Below are positions 8,174 through 16,992 of a stretch of DNA of 64,000 bases, one piece after another. Position numbers and translations under genes: made by a program. This stretch comes from CAVRUD01 sp963849635 (GTDB lineage: Bacteria > Chloroflexota > Chloroflexia > Thermomicrobiales > UBA6265): NCBI GenBank assembly GCA_963849635.1, contig CAWKIA010000030.1:62001-126000 (forward strand). The letters run 5' to 3'. Within the stretch, counting starts at the first letter, position 1, and each line of letters starts with the position of its first letter. The notes beneath the pieces are model-generated. The model was not told the DNA's origin, made no database searches, and saw only the letters and a list, made by a program, of their open reading frames with translations.

Positions 8174-10696
8174 TTGCGCTCGCAACGGCTCCAGTTCGCG
8201 GGTCGGGAACGAACCGCGGCCACGTCTGGAAACGGCCAAGCGCGCGCCACCTCGCTCAGCCTCGTGCCGCGACGGGAGCCGCTCGGCTCGGTTCCAAGTC
8301 CGCTCACGCCGTTGATCGGTCGAACCCGCGAGCTCGCCACCATGCAGGAACGGTTCGCGCGTCCCGATGCACGCCTCCTGACGCTCACCGGCCCTGGCGG
8401 CGTCGGCAAGACGCGCCTTGCCCTCGCGCTCGCGGCCGATCTGGCGCCGGTTCACCCCGATGGCGTCTGGTTCGTGCCCCTCGCGGCCATCGCCGACCCC
8501 GATCTCGTCCCGTCCGCCATCGCCCAGGTGCTCGGCGTCCGCGAGACCGCGGAGCAATCGCTGCCGATCGCCGTTCAGGCCTTTCTCCGACGCCGGTGCG
8601 CGCTCCTGGTGCTCGACAACTTCGAGCACCTGCGATCGGGCGAATCCTTCATCGCCAACCTCCTCGCCGCGTGTTCCCGGCTCAAGATTCTGGTCACCAG
8701 CCGGTCCCGATTGCGGCTGACTGGCGAGCACGAGGTCGTCGTTCCGCCGCTAATGCTTCCCGACCGCGCACGCCCGGTGGCTCTTCCCGAGCTCGCCGCC
8801 TGTGAATCGGTGGCCCTCTTCGTCGATCGCGTGCGCGGCTTCCAGCCCAGCTTCGAGTTGTCCGAAGGGGATGCGCCGGTCATCGCCGAGCTCTGCCATC
8901 GCCTCGAAGGACTCCCGCTCGCCATCGAACTCGCCGCCGCCCGGATCAAGGTCCTGTCTCCCCCGGCCCTGCTCGGCCGCCTTGCGAATCGCCTCGCCAT
9001 CCTTACCGACGGCCCGCGCGACCTGCCACCGCGGCAACGCGCCATGCGGGATACGATCCTCTGGAGCTACGATCTGCTCTCGGTCGAGGAGCAAGCCCTG
9101 TTTCGCCGCCTCGCGGTCTTCGTTGGTGGGTTCACGCTCGATGCGGCCGAAGCCATAGGGCGAGGGTCCGTCCTTGACGGCATCGCCACCCTCGTCGACC
9201 ACAGCCTGATCCAGCGAGTCGACGGGCCGTCGGGTGAACCGCGCTTCGTCATGCGGGAGACCATCCGCGAGTTCGCGCGAGAACTCCTCACGAGCAGCGG
9301 CGAGGACGCCGCCGTGCGGGCGGCGCACGCGGACTGGTGCCGCGCATTCGCGGCCCAGGCCGAGCCGCGCCTGACCGGTCCCGATCAGGCCTCCTGGCTC
9401 AATCGGCTCGATGCGGAGATGGCCAATTTCCGGGCGGCCTTGACCTGGCTTTCGGCCAATGGCGCCGCCGCCCAGTCCCTGGACCTGGCCGCGTCGCTCT
9501 CCCACTTTTGGGGGGTCCGCGCCTATCTCGCGGAAGGGCGCCGGTGGCTCGAAGACCTGCTCCCCGGGGCGACTGACCATTCGGACGCCGCGACTCAGGC
9601 AACGGCGTTGAAGGGGCTTGCGTTCCTCGCCTACCAGCAACGCGACCTGGAGACGGCCGTCCAATGCCACCAACACGTCGTGACGCTCAGCAGGACCGGC
9701 GGCGACCGCTCCGGCACCGCCTTCTCCCTCGTCGCCCTGGGGTACCACGCCGACCGCGTCGGCGATCGCCGCCGAGGCGAGGCCTTGATCGAGGAGGGCC
9801 TCGCCGTCTCCCGCGAATGCCAGGATGATGTCGGCATCGCCCACGCGCTCGATGCCCTCGGCATCGTCGCGATGCTCCATGCCGAGCGCGCACGGGCCAC
9901 GGCGCTGCTCGAAGCGAGCCTCGCCCATGCCCGCGCGGTTGGACACGAATGGCAGATGGCGATCACGTTGACCAATCTCGGCGTGCTCGCAAACCACCGG
10001 CGCGACTACGGCCGCGCCCGAACGCTGCTCGAAGAAGCACTCGTCCGCTCCCGCGCCCTCGGCAGCAACTGGCTTGTCCCGTTCGGTCTCGCCTACCTCG
10101 GGCTCGTCGCCCATGAGACGGGCGACCCGGACGAAGCGGCCAATCGCTTCACCGAAAGCCTCGAGCTCTGCCGGTACCGGGGCGCGCAACTTCCCACCCC
10201 ACGCTGCCTGGAAGGGCTGGCGGCGGTCGCCGCGACGCGCGATCTCCCCGAGCGTGCCGCCCGTCTCTTCGCGGCCGCCGACGCGATGCGCACCGCCATC
10301 GATGGCCCGATACTCGCCGCCGACCGCGCGGTGTACGACCCCATTCTCGCCACCGTTCGCCGCGACCTGGGCGAGCCCGCCTTTGCTTCCGCGTGGCAGA
10401 CCGGCGCGAACCTGACGGTCGATGCGGCGATCGATGAGGCGATGTCCACCGCGGCGGACATAGACCGTGTTGCCCAGCCCGCTTCTGCCGAGCGCTCGAC
10501 GCGCTTTGGCCTGACCAGCCGCGAGCGCGATGTCTTGCGTCTCCTGGCGGCGCGCGCGACCGACCGCGAAATCGCCGCCGATCTCTTCATCAGCCCGCGA
10601 ACCGTAGCCCGGCACGTGGCCGGCATCCTCGGCAAGCTGGGGGCCGAGAACCGGCGCGACGCCGCCGCCATCGCCCTACGCGCCGGGCTGGTCTAG
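8174..10696 (+). CDS. STAND-class ATPase transcriptional regulator with C-terminal LuxR helix-turn-helix
   Basis: Large regulator of about 840 residues. Order: a sensor-proximal leader, TPLIGRTREL, an NB-ARC-like ATPase (P-loop GPGGVGKT near residue 73, LLVLDNFEH Walker B, LVTSRSRLRL sensor, GLPLAIELAAARI), a winged-helix region (ILWSYDLLSVEEQALFRRLAVF), TPR-like helices through about residue 740, and a NarL/LuxR DNA-binding domain from about residue 776 (LTSRERDVLRLLAARATDREI). Such proteins bind an inducer through the TPR part and activate nearby genes. The N-terminus is uncertain: the TTG at 8174 has no ribosome-binding site, and a strong site at 8072 drives a different frame, so a frameshift between 8083 and 8270 is possible. 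The next two genes share paired upstream elements and are plausible targets. Confidence 0.88.
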   Translation: MRSQRLQFAGRERTAATSGNGQARATSLSLVPRREPLGSVPSPLTPLIGRTRELATMQERFARPDARLLTLTGPGGVGKTRLALALAADLAPVHPDGVWFVPLAAIADPDLVPSAIAQVLGVRETAEQSLPIAVQAFLRRRCALLVLDNFEHLRSGESFIANLLAACSRLKILVTSRSRLRLTGEHEVVVPPLMLPDRARPVALPELAACESVALFVDRVRGFQPSFELSEGDAPVIAELCHRLEGLPLAIELAAARIKVLSPPALLGRLANRLAILTDGPRDLPPRQRAMRDTILWSYDLLSVEEQALFRRLAVFVGGFTLDAAEAIGRGSVLDGIATLVDHSLIQRVDGPSGEPRFVMRETIREFARELLTSSGEDAAVRAAHADWCRAFAAQAEPRLTGPDQASWLNRLDAEMANFRAALTWLSANGAAAQSLDLAASLSHFWGVRAYLAEGRRWLEDLLPGATDHSDAATQATALKGLAFLAYQQRDLETAVQCHQHVVTLSRTGGDRSGTAFSLVALGYHADRVGDRRRGEALIEEGLAVSRECQDDVGIAHALDALGIVAMLHAERARATALLEASLAHARAVGHEWQMAITLTNLGVLANHRRDYGRARTLLEEALVRSRALGSNWLVPFGLAYLGLVAHETGDPDEAANRFTESLELCRYRGAQLPTPRCLEGLAAVAATRDLPERAARLFAAADAMRTAIDGPILAADRAVYDPILATVRRDLGEPAFASAWQTGANLTVDAAIDEAMSTAADIDRVAQPASAERSTRFGLTSRERDVLRLLAARATDREIAADLFISPRTVARHVAGILGKLGAENRRDAAAIALRAGLV

Positions 10697-10714
10697 CCAT
10701 CGGCGTGTCGCAGC

Positions 10715-10779
10715 TGGTCATTTTGTACCCACTGCTGACTCCTCACGGCGCAGTGCGATTTGGTCAATTTCGACGGATG
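10715..10779 (+). promoter_or_regulatory. Paired TGGTCA element, copy A
   Basis: TGGTCATTTTGTACCCAC at 10715 and TGGTCAATTTCGACGGATG at 10761 are spaced 46 bp apart. The same two words, in the same order and at 45 bp, occur at 12171-12234 upstream of the next gene. The flanks are not similar, so this looks like a conserved regulatory pair, perhaps sites for the adjacent STAND-LuxR regulator. Confidence 0.5.
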
Positions 10780-10837
10780 CGTAGAACGCTCGCGCGGCGC
10801 ACGCTCAATCCCAGGCACATTCGGCCGGTCGCCGCAG

Positions 10838-10873
10838 GTGGAGGTCACCTGCGGTACCGGCGTGGTCACGCGT
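10838..10873 (+). pseudogene. Possible methyltransferase motif I remnant
   Basis: In one frame this reads VEVTCGTGVVTR, close to motif I of class I SAM methyltransferases (VLxxACGTGxVxR). It has no start and no continuation; the next gene's ribosome-binding site follows 30 bp later. Weaker than the similar fragment at 12923-12979. Confidence 0.3.
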
Positions 10874-10912
10874 GACGCGGCGGCACGGTCCGCCGCGGTA
10901 GGAGGATCTAGC

Positions 10913-12124
10913 ATGGACCCCCGACGACTCGACGAGCACATTCCCGCCCCGGCGGCACTTCTTTCTCGCCGGGACGCCGTCCGCCGTCTCGGCGCTGGCG
11001 GCCTCGCCGTCGCGCTGACGGCGCCCGGCCTCGGCCGGGCGGCCGCGCAAGACGCGACACCCGGCACCACCCCAGTCGCGCAGGATGCGGTCGCGGTCGT
11101 CGCCGCGGGCCTGACCAATCCGCGCGGGTTCACCTGGGACGACGATGGCACGCTCTACCTGGCCCTCGCCGGCAGCGGCGGCACCACGCCGGGACCCGAG
11201 GGATCGCCCTTCCAGGGCGGCTCGACCGCCAGCGTTGCCATCGTTCGCGACGGTCAGGCAGTCACGTTCGCCAGCGACCTCCCCTCGGCCATCTGGCCCG
11301 AGGTCAACTGGGTCTGGGGCGCGATGGACCTGGCGATCTTGGAGGGTCAGCTCTACCTGCTCAACGGCGGGGGCGGCCCCGTTCACGGGAACCCCTACGC
11401 GCCGAGCGGGGTCTACCGGCTCGCCGCCGATGGGAGCGCCGCGGTCCTGGCCGACCTCGGGGCCTGGATTGCGCAGAACCCGGTCGCCCGCCTCCCGGCC
11501 GAGGGCTTCCCCAACGAGGGCTCGTTGTTCGCGATGCTCCCTGTCGGTGATGCCCTGTGGGTCAGCGACGCGGTCAACGCCCAGATCCTCTCGGTCACGC
11601 CGGCCGGCGAGATCGCCCGCGTGGCCGATCTCTCGGAGTACCGCTCTACCCCGATTACCCCCGACGGCCTGGCCCCGGCGCCAGATGGCGGGGTCTACGT
11701 CGGCGACGAGACGGTCGCCCCCTTCGTCGACGAGACCGCCATCATCACCCACGTCGCGCCCGACGGCACGGTGACGGATGCCTGGACGGGGCTGACGGCG
11801 GTGACCGACCTGGCGGTCGGGCCGGACGGCGCGCTCTACGCGGCGGAGATGTCGACCGGCAACCTCGACGAGCCGCCGTTCCTGCGGCGCGGGACGGGTC
11901 GGATCGTGCGGCAGACCGGCCCGGACAGCGCCGAGGTGGTCGCGACCGGGTTGGATCTCCCGGTGATGATCGAGTTCGGCCCGGACGGCGGCCTCTACGT
12001 GGCCCAGCCGGCCCTTGGGGCGAACGACGGCGAGGGAAGCCTGCTCCGCCTCGACCTGACGACGGACGATCCGATCGTCGTGGCCGCGCCCGGGACACCG
12101 GTGGCGGGCACGCCGTCGGCGTAG
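10913..12124 (+). CDS. Tat-exported ScyD/ScyE-type beta-propeller protein
   Basis: Secreted protein of 403 residues. The leader has LLSRRDAVRRLGAGGLAVAL and ends at an AQDATPG mature start. The body is a six-bladed-propeller-like repeat: GLTNPRGFTWDDDGTLYLAL, GQLYLLNGG, GDALWVSDAVNAQI, LAPAPDGGVYVGDE, LAVGPDGALYAAEMS, IEFGPDGGLYVAQPA. This pattern matches the ScyD/ScyE family, first named from the scytonemin cluster of cyanobacteria but widespread in bacteria with unknown roles. GGAGG lies 8 nt before the ATG at 10913. The paired TGGTCA element is 130-200 bp upstream. Confidence 0.88.
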   Translation: MDPRRLDEHIPAPAALLSRRDAVRRLGAGGLAVALTAPGLGRAAAQDATPGTTPVAQDAVAVVAAGLTNPRGFTWDDDGTLYLALAGSGGTTPGPEGSPFQGGSTASVAIVRDGQAVTFASDLPSAIWPEVNWVWGAMDLAILEGQLYLLNGGGGPVHGNPYAPSGVYRLAADGSAAVLADLGAWIAQNPVARLPAEGFPNEGSLFAMLPVGDALWVSDAVNAQILSVTPAGEIARVADLSEYRSTPITPDGLAPAPDGGVYVGDETVAPFVDETAIITHVAPDGTVTDAWTGLTAVTDLAVGPDGALYAAEMSTGNLDEPPFLRRGTGRIVRQTGPDSAEVVATGLDLPVMIEFGPDGGLYVAQPALGANDGEGSLLRLDLTTDDPIVVAAPGTPVAGTPSA

Positions 12125-12170
12125 CCAGCCAGTGGCCGGCGCAGGCGTCCCTCGACGCCCTGGTGGGGAA

Positions 12171-12234
12171 TGGTCAGTTTTTACCCACCTCGCATCCTCT
12201 AAGCAGCTCCCGAATTGGTCATTCTCGACGGATG
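12171..12234 (+). promoter_or_regulatory. Paired TGGTCA element, copy B
   Basis: TGGTCAGTTTTTACCCAC at 12171 and TGGTCATTCTCGACGGATG at 12216, 45 bp apart, repeat the arrangement of copy A. The remaining 200 bp of this 326-bp intergenic gap show no gene or repeat. Confidence 0.5.
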
Positions 12235-12450
12235 TGCGTTGCTCGCCGGAAGGGCATCGTAGGTGTACGCCACCGCTCACGGCCGGCTCGGCCCGGCGGA
12301 GCGGTGGCGGTGGGCGGCCGCCGGTCGTCAGGCCGCGCGTCCCATCTTTCTCCCACGCCGTTCGCCTCCAGCCCGTCACCGCACTGGCGCAATCCGAAAG
12401 CGACGGCGTGGGCCACCCCGGACCTCAATTCCGGAAGGAGCATCGTCACC

Positions 12451-12879
12451 GTGTCGAAACGTTGGAAATGGCTCGTCGTCCCCCTCCTCCTCGCCGTCGC
12501 GATCCTGAGCCTGCAGCCCGATCTCGGTTCCGCCAAAACCAAAACACCGAGGCAGACCCGGGAGCAGGTCCAGCAGAACTGCTACGCGCTGGGCGGTCTC
12601 TTCTACAGCAATGCCTTGGGCTACGGCTGCATGTATTACGACACCGGGCTGCAGGTCGACTGCTTCTGGATCGGCCCCTGCCAGACCGCGTGCCACGAAC
12701 GCTACGGGTGCGACTGCGCATTCTTTGAGCCTTTCGTCGATCTCTGTGTCCGTATCTTCGTCACCCCGGAAACGTCCACCGACCCGCGCCAGCCGGACCA
12801 GTCCCCCAGCGGCGACCGGCCCGAGTCGGCGCCCGGCGGTGGCACGGGGGGCGGAAGCGACGCCCAGACCCCGCTCTGA
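12451..12879 (+). CDS. Small secreted Cys-rich protein of unknown function
   Basis: A protein of 142 residues from a GTG at 12451, preceded by GGAAGGAG. Residues 1-30 are a clear Sec signal peptide (VSKRWKWLVVPLLLAVAILS, then LQPDLGSAK). The mature part has eight or so cysteines in a compact block: NCYALGG, GYGCMYYD, VDCFWIGPCQTACHERYGC, DCAF and VDLC, suggesting a disulphide-stabilised fold. The last 35 residues are a Gly/Pro/Ser-rich tail without structure. I recognise no family. It shares the paired TGGTCA upstream element with the preceding propeller gene, so both are probably under the same control. Confidence 0.7.
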   Translation: MSKRWKWLVVPLLLAVAILSLQPDLGSAKTKTPRQTREQVQQNCYALGGLFYSNALGYGCMYYDTGLQVDCFWIGPCQTACHERYGCDCAFFEPFVDLCVRIFVTPETSTDPRQPDQSPSGDRPESAPGGGTGGGSDAQTPL

Positions 12880-12922
12880 CCCTAACGACCGCGACCGGAA
12901 CCAGCAGACCCCATAGCGGTAA

Positions 12923-12979
12923 CCCGGCGACTGCGTCCTCGAAATCGCCTGCGGCACCGGCATAGTCGCACGGACCAAG
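12923..12979 (+). pseudogene. Methyltransferase N-terminal remnant (SAM motif I)
   Basis: One frame reads PGDCVLEIACGTGIVARTK between a stop codon and the ribosome-binding site of the next gene. This is an almost ideal class I methyltransferase motif I with its usual PGD lead-in. No start or downstream part survives. It is a fragment of a lost gene related to the methyltransferases at 21.5-27.8 kb. Confidence 0.6.
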
Positions 12980-12987
12980 GAGGAGAC

Positions 12988-14218
12988 ATGAGCGAAAACC
13001 AGTATGACGTGATCATCGTGGGCGCGCGCTGCGCCGGGTCGCCGACGGCGATGCTCCTGGCCCGGAAGGGCTACAAGGTGCTCGTCGTCGACAGGGCGAC
13101 CTTCCCGAGCGACACGATCTCGACGCACCTCATCCACCCGCCGGGCGTGGCGGCGCTGAAGCGCTGGGGGCTGCTCGACCGGCTGTTCTGGCGACGGGAT
13201 GTCCGCCGATCGACACGTACGCGTTCGACTTCGGCCCGTTCGCGATCGCGGGCTGCTCCCGGCACGGCCGAGTTCCCGGTCGCCTACGCCCCCGGCGGAC
13301 CGTGCTGGACAAGCTGCTTGTGGACGCCGCGGCCGAGGCGGGAGCCGAGGTGCGGGAGGGGTTCACCGTCGAGGAGATCGTCATCGAGGACGGCCGCGTC
13401 ACCGGCATTCGCGGCCACGGCAAGGGCGGCGCGACCGTCACCGAGCACGCCCGGGTGGTCATCGGCGCGGACGGCCGGCACTCGATGCGTGGCGAAGGCC
13501 GTGCGCGCCGAGCAGTACAACGAGAAGCCGCAGCTTCTAGGCGAGCTACTACACCTACTGGAGCGGGCTGCCGATGAACGGCCGCTTCGAGGTCTACATC
13601 CGCCCGGACCGGGCATTCGCGGCGTGGCCCACGAACGACGACCTGACGCTCGTCATCGGCGGCTGGCCGTTCGCGGAGTTCGAGGCGAACAAGAAGGACA
13701 TCGAAGGCAACTTCCTCAAGATGTTCGACCTGGCGCCCGCATTCGCCGAGCGGCTTCGCGGCGCCAGGCGCGAAGAGCGCTTCGTCGGCGCGGCGGTGCC
13801 GAACTATTTCCGCAAGCCGTTCGGTCCCGGCTGGGCGCTGGTCGGCGACGCCGGCTACAACAAGGACTTCATCACGGCTCAGGGGATCAGCGACGCCTTC
13901 CGGGACGCCGAGCTGTGCGCCACCGCGCTGGACGAGTCGTTCTCCGGCGCGCGCCCCTTCGACGTCGCGATGGGTGACTACCAGTCCACCCGCGATGAGC
14001 AGCGTCCTGCCGATGTACGAGTTCACCTGCCAACTCGCGACGCTGGAGCCGCCGCCGCCCGAGATGCAGCAGCTGCTCGGCGGCGATGCACGGCAACCAG
14101 GACGGCGATGGACGGGTTCGCGCGGATCAACGCCGGCGTGACGTCGCCGGCCGAGTTCTTCTCTGAAGAGAACGTCGAACGCATCATCGCCGATGCCGCG
14201 AAGCGGCAAGCCGCCTAG
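12988..14218 (+). pseudogene. FAD-dependent geranylgeranyl-reductase-like oxidoreductase, multiply frameshifted
   Basis: The start is strong (AAGGAGGAGAC then ATG) and the first 65 residues are a clean Rossmann FAD domain: YDVIIVGARCAGSPTAMLLA and LVVDRATFPSDTISTHLIHPPG. After that, family-like segments continue in changing frames: CPPIDTYAFDFGPF, AEFPVAYAP, TVLDKLLVDAAAEAGAEVREGF, VVIGADGRHS, AEQYNEKP, MNGRFEVYIRPDR, then GWALVGDAGYNKDFITAQGISDAFRDAE and finally FARINAGVTSPAEFFSEENVERI. At least five single-base shifts are needed, around 13190, 13250-13305, 13490, 13550 and 14000-14100. This is far more than in its neighbours, so it is either a real decaying gene or a badly assembled one. 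Confidence 0.8.
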
Positions 14219-14295
14219 AAGACGACAGCCGCACCGGCTGCATCCCTCGCGGACATCCCGGCTAAGCATTTGAGCATCGCGACCGGAGATTGCAG

Positions 14296-15602
14296 ATGAC
14301 GACCGTACGCTGGCAGGTGGAAACGTCCGCCGCCGAACCGATGCGAACCAAAGAACGAGTCGAGACCGTCGTCATCGGCGCGGGGCAGGCGGGCCTGGCC
14401 GTCAGCCGCTGTCTGACCGATCAAGGCCGCGACCACGTCATCCTGGAGCGGGCGACGCGCCTGGCCGAGCCATGGCGCAGCGAGCGCTGGGACTCATTCA
14501 CCCTGGTGACGCCGAACTGGTCACACCACCTGCCCGGATTCCCCTACCAGGGCGACAACCCGGATGGCTTCATGGGCCGGGACGATGTCGTGCACTACTT
14601 CGAGGCCTACGCGGCCTCCTTCCATCCTCCGATTCGGTTCGGCGTCGGGGTGACGGCCGTCGAGCCGCATCCGTTCGGGACCGGCTTCGTCATCACGACC
14701 GACGCCGGCCGTCTGGAGGCGGCCAACGTCGTCATCGCGACCGGCAAGTTCCGACACCCAACGTTACCCGCCGCGGCCGCCGAACTACCCGCGACGATCC
14801 TCCAACTCCATTCGACCCAGTACCGGAACCCGGACGCCCTCCCCCCCGGCGCGGTCCTCGTCGTCGGCGCGGCCCAATCGGGCTGCCAGATCGCCGAGGA
14901 GCTGTACCAGAGCGGGCGACCGGTGTACCTGAGCGTCGGCGGTGCGGGCCGGTTGCCCCGCCGCTATCGCGGCAGAGACATCGTCTGGTGGTTGATTCAG
15001 TCCGGATTCTTAGACCAATCCTTCGCCACCGCCCCGGAGCCGAAGTCCCGCGTCCCAAGCCCACAGCCATACGTCTCCGGCAGGGACGGCGGGCGGACAC
15101 TCAACCTGCACCAATTCGCCCGCTACGGGGTACAGCTCCTCGGCCGGGTACGCGGTGCGGACGACGGCACGCTCCGGCTCGCTCCGGACCTCCACGAGAA
15201 CCTGGCGAAAGGCGACGGATTCGCCGCATTCATCACGAAAATGATCGACAACTTCATCGCGAAGGTAGACCTCGACGCGCCGCCCGTCGAAGACGCACCG
15301 CCGCTCCAGGACGGCTTCGCCACCACCCATTGACCCACCTCGACCTGGCCGCCACCGGAATCACCTCGATCGTCTGGGCTACGGGCTACGCTCCGCTCGA
15401 CTTGAGTTGGGTCCGATTCCCCGTTTTCGCCAGCGACGGCTTCCCCGTCCAGCAACCCAGCGTGAGCGCGGTACCAGGTCTCTACTTCCTCGGCCTCGGT
15501 TGGCCCCACACCCGCAAGTCAGCCACCATCGTCGGCGTCGGCGACGACGCCACCCAGGTCGCGGACGCCATCGCCGGCCGAGCAGGCGTTACGGCAAGGT
15601 GA
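14296..15602 (+). CDS. Flavin-containing monooxygenase (CzcO/YUCCA-like), one frameshift
   Basis: NADPH- and FAD-dependent monooxygenase of about 435 residues. The FAD motif is VVIGAGQAGLAVSRCL near residue 25. The family signature follows as WDSFTLVTPNW.HLPG and a second, NADPH-binding motif is VLVVGAAQSGCQIAEEL. The body stops at 15333 in frame, but the next frame continues without gap: HLDLAATGITSIVWATGYAP (the conserved ATGY motif), then PGLYFLGLGWPHTRKSATIVGVG. One base is missing near 15325-15335, which agrees with the 1307-nt span. GGAG precedes the ATG at 14296. The substrate is unknown; the gene follows the damaged flavoprotein, so the two may have acted together. Confidence 0.87.
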
Positions 15603-15657
15603 CGGTATATCGACCGGACCGAGTGCGGTCGCGGTTGATGCGGACACGATGCCCGTT

Positions 15658-16941
15658 TCACTGCACGAACGTCGAACCATAGTGCACGACACGCTTTAGT
15701 CGGAGAGCGGGCGGTCGCACAGGCGCGGGGCGACGGCCCGACGCGGTGTGGGACGGCATCCGGCCGTCCGGCCGGATGTCCGGCAGCCGACGCCGCCCGC
15801 GTTCACGGACCCGCTGTTGGAGCCCATGGCCGGCTCGTGGCAGGCGCGGGTGAACCCGCCTGGCAGGCCGAGGTGGCCGTGGTGGGGGAAGCCTTCGCCC
15901 GGCGGACGGCGGAACAGGAAGCGGCGGCACTCTTCTGGGCCGGCGGGCCCGACGCGAACGATGGTGTTGCCCTCGATGACGACGACACGGTCCCGCAGGT
16001 AGAGGTGTGGGACGCTTCGATCCGCTACCGGGTGCCTGCCACGGGTCCCTCCTGATCTGATCGGCCACGATGCCGTTGCGTCCGACATTAGACTGGGAGG
16101 CCGGGGCGGACGCAAGAGGCAGAGGTGCCGGTCGGGTAGCGGAGGCGGCGGAGGCAGGTTCCGGCTGACGGTCCAGGAAGTCCAGCATGACCGGACCGAC
16201 CACCTCGGGACGGCTCGATTGCACCCGGTGGTTGGTGAGACCGTCCTGGCCGGCGTGGTTGACGATGAGCAGTTCCGAGGTGGGGATGCACCGGCGCATC
16301 GTCAACGCCTGCTCCATGCCGTTGAACATGTCGGCCTCGCCGCTGATCAGCAGGGTCGGGACGGTGATCCGGCGAAGGTCGTCCTCGCCCAGGCCGAGGC
16401 CGGTGGCGGCCATGGCCGCGATCTGGCCGGCAAGATCGCGCCAGTAGCCTGGGTAGTGGTGAGGATCGTGGCGGGCGGCGAGGGAGTGGGCCAGATCGGG
16501 GAGGTCGCGCTCCAGCGCGGCGGCATCGAAGAGGCCGAGTGCCCCGTGCTCCTCGGCGCCGATGTGGTAGTTGGCGCCGACGCAGACCAGGGAGCGGATC
16601 AGATCGGGACGGGAGAGGGCGAGCCCCAGGCCGGCTTCCGCGCCCATGCTGAAGCCGGCAAGGTGGACCGGTCCGAGATCGAACCACTCGACGGCGGCGG
16701 CCAGATCGGCGATCAGCTGGGGGTAGGTGAGGCGGCCGTCGGGGTTGCCGGTGCGGCCGTGGCCGCGTTGCTCCAGGGCGATGGCGTGAAACCGGCCGGC
16801 GAACACCGGTTGCAGGATCGACCAGCCGGATTGCACGCCGGGGCCGACCGCGCCAAGCGCGCCGTGCAGGAGGAGGAGCGGCTCGCCCCGACCCGCCTCC
16901 TCGTAGGACATCCGGATACCGTTGACCTCGGCGGAGGGCAT
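15658..16941 (-). CDS. Alpha/beta hydrolase reading through into foreign 3' sequence
   Basis: The first 270 or so residues are a complete alpha/beta hydrolase: GEPLLLLHGALGAV, GHGRTGNPDGRLTYP, the nucleophile elbow GFSMGAEAG, TLLISGEADMFNG (acid) and NHAGQDGLTNH. It closely parallels the hydrolase at 23835-24645, which stops after VILDFLGRH plus 10 residues. Here, after VMLDFLDRQPEPAS, the frame runs on for about 160 Arg/Pro-rich residues with no domain, passing over a fragment of an amidohydrolase gene in another frame. The native stop seems to have been lost by deletion or insertion. AAAGGAG precedes the ATG at 16941. Substrate unknown. Confidence 0.82.
   Translation of the reverse strand: MPSAEVNGIRMSYEEAGRGEPLLLLHGALGAVGPGVQSGWSILQPVFAGRFHAIALEQRGHGRTGNPDGRLTYPQLIADLAAAVEWFDLGPVHLAGFSMGAEAGLGLALSRPDLIRSLVCVGANYHIGAEEHGALGLFDAAALERDLPDLAHSLAARHDPHHYPGYWRDLAGQIAAMAATGLGLGEDDLRRITVPTLLISGEADMFNGMEQALTMRRCIPTSELLIVNHAGQDGLTNHRVQSSRPEVVGPVMLDFLDRQPEPASAASATRPAPLPLASAPASQSNVGRNGIVADQIRRDPWQAPGSGSKRPTPLPAGPCRRHRGQHHRSRRARRPRRVPPLPVPPSAGRRLPPPRPPRPARRVHPRLPRAGHGLQQRVRERGRRRLPDIRPDGRMPSHTASGRRPAPVRPPALRLKRVVHYGSTFVQ
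15935..16030 (-). pseudogene. N-terminal fragment of an amidohydrolase
   Basis: One minus frame reads LYLRDRVVVIEGNTIVRVGPAG, matching residues 21-41 of the intact amidohydrolase at 6368-7807 (RYLRDGVVVIEGDSIVHVGPAG) with few changes. Nothing recognisable of the metal-binding barrel follows. It underlies the C-terminal extension of the overlapping hydrolase. Confidence 0.6.
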
Positions 16942-16992
16942 GGTTGCGCTCCTTTCGGGCCGACTGCGCATCCGCGGGCGGCGCGCAACGCA

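Noticed and set aside
8750..10615. 621-codon minus frame opposite the STAND regulator
   Set aside because: Shadow of codon bias; the plus strand carries P-loop and helix-turn-helix motifs.
10805..12379. 524-codon minus frame opposite the propeller gene
   Set aside because: No recognisable domain or start, and the plus strand has clear propeller blades and a ribosome-binding site.
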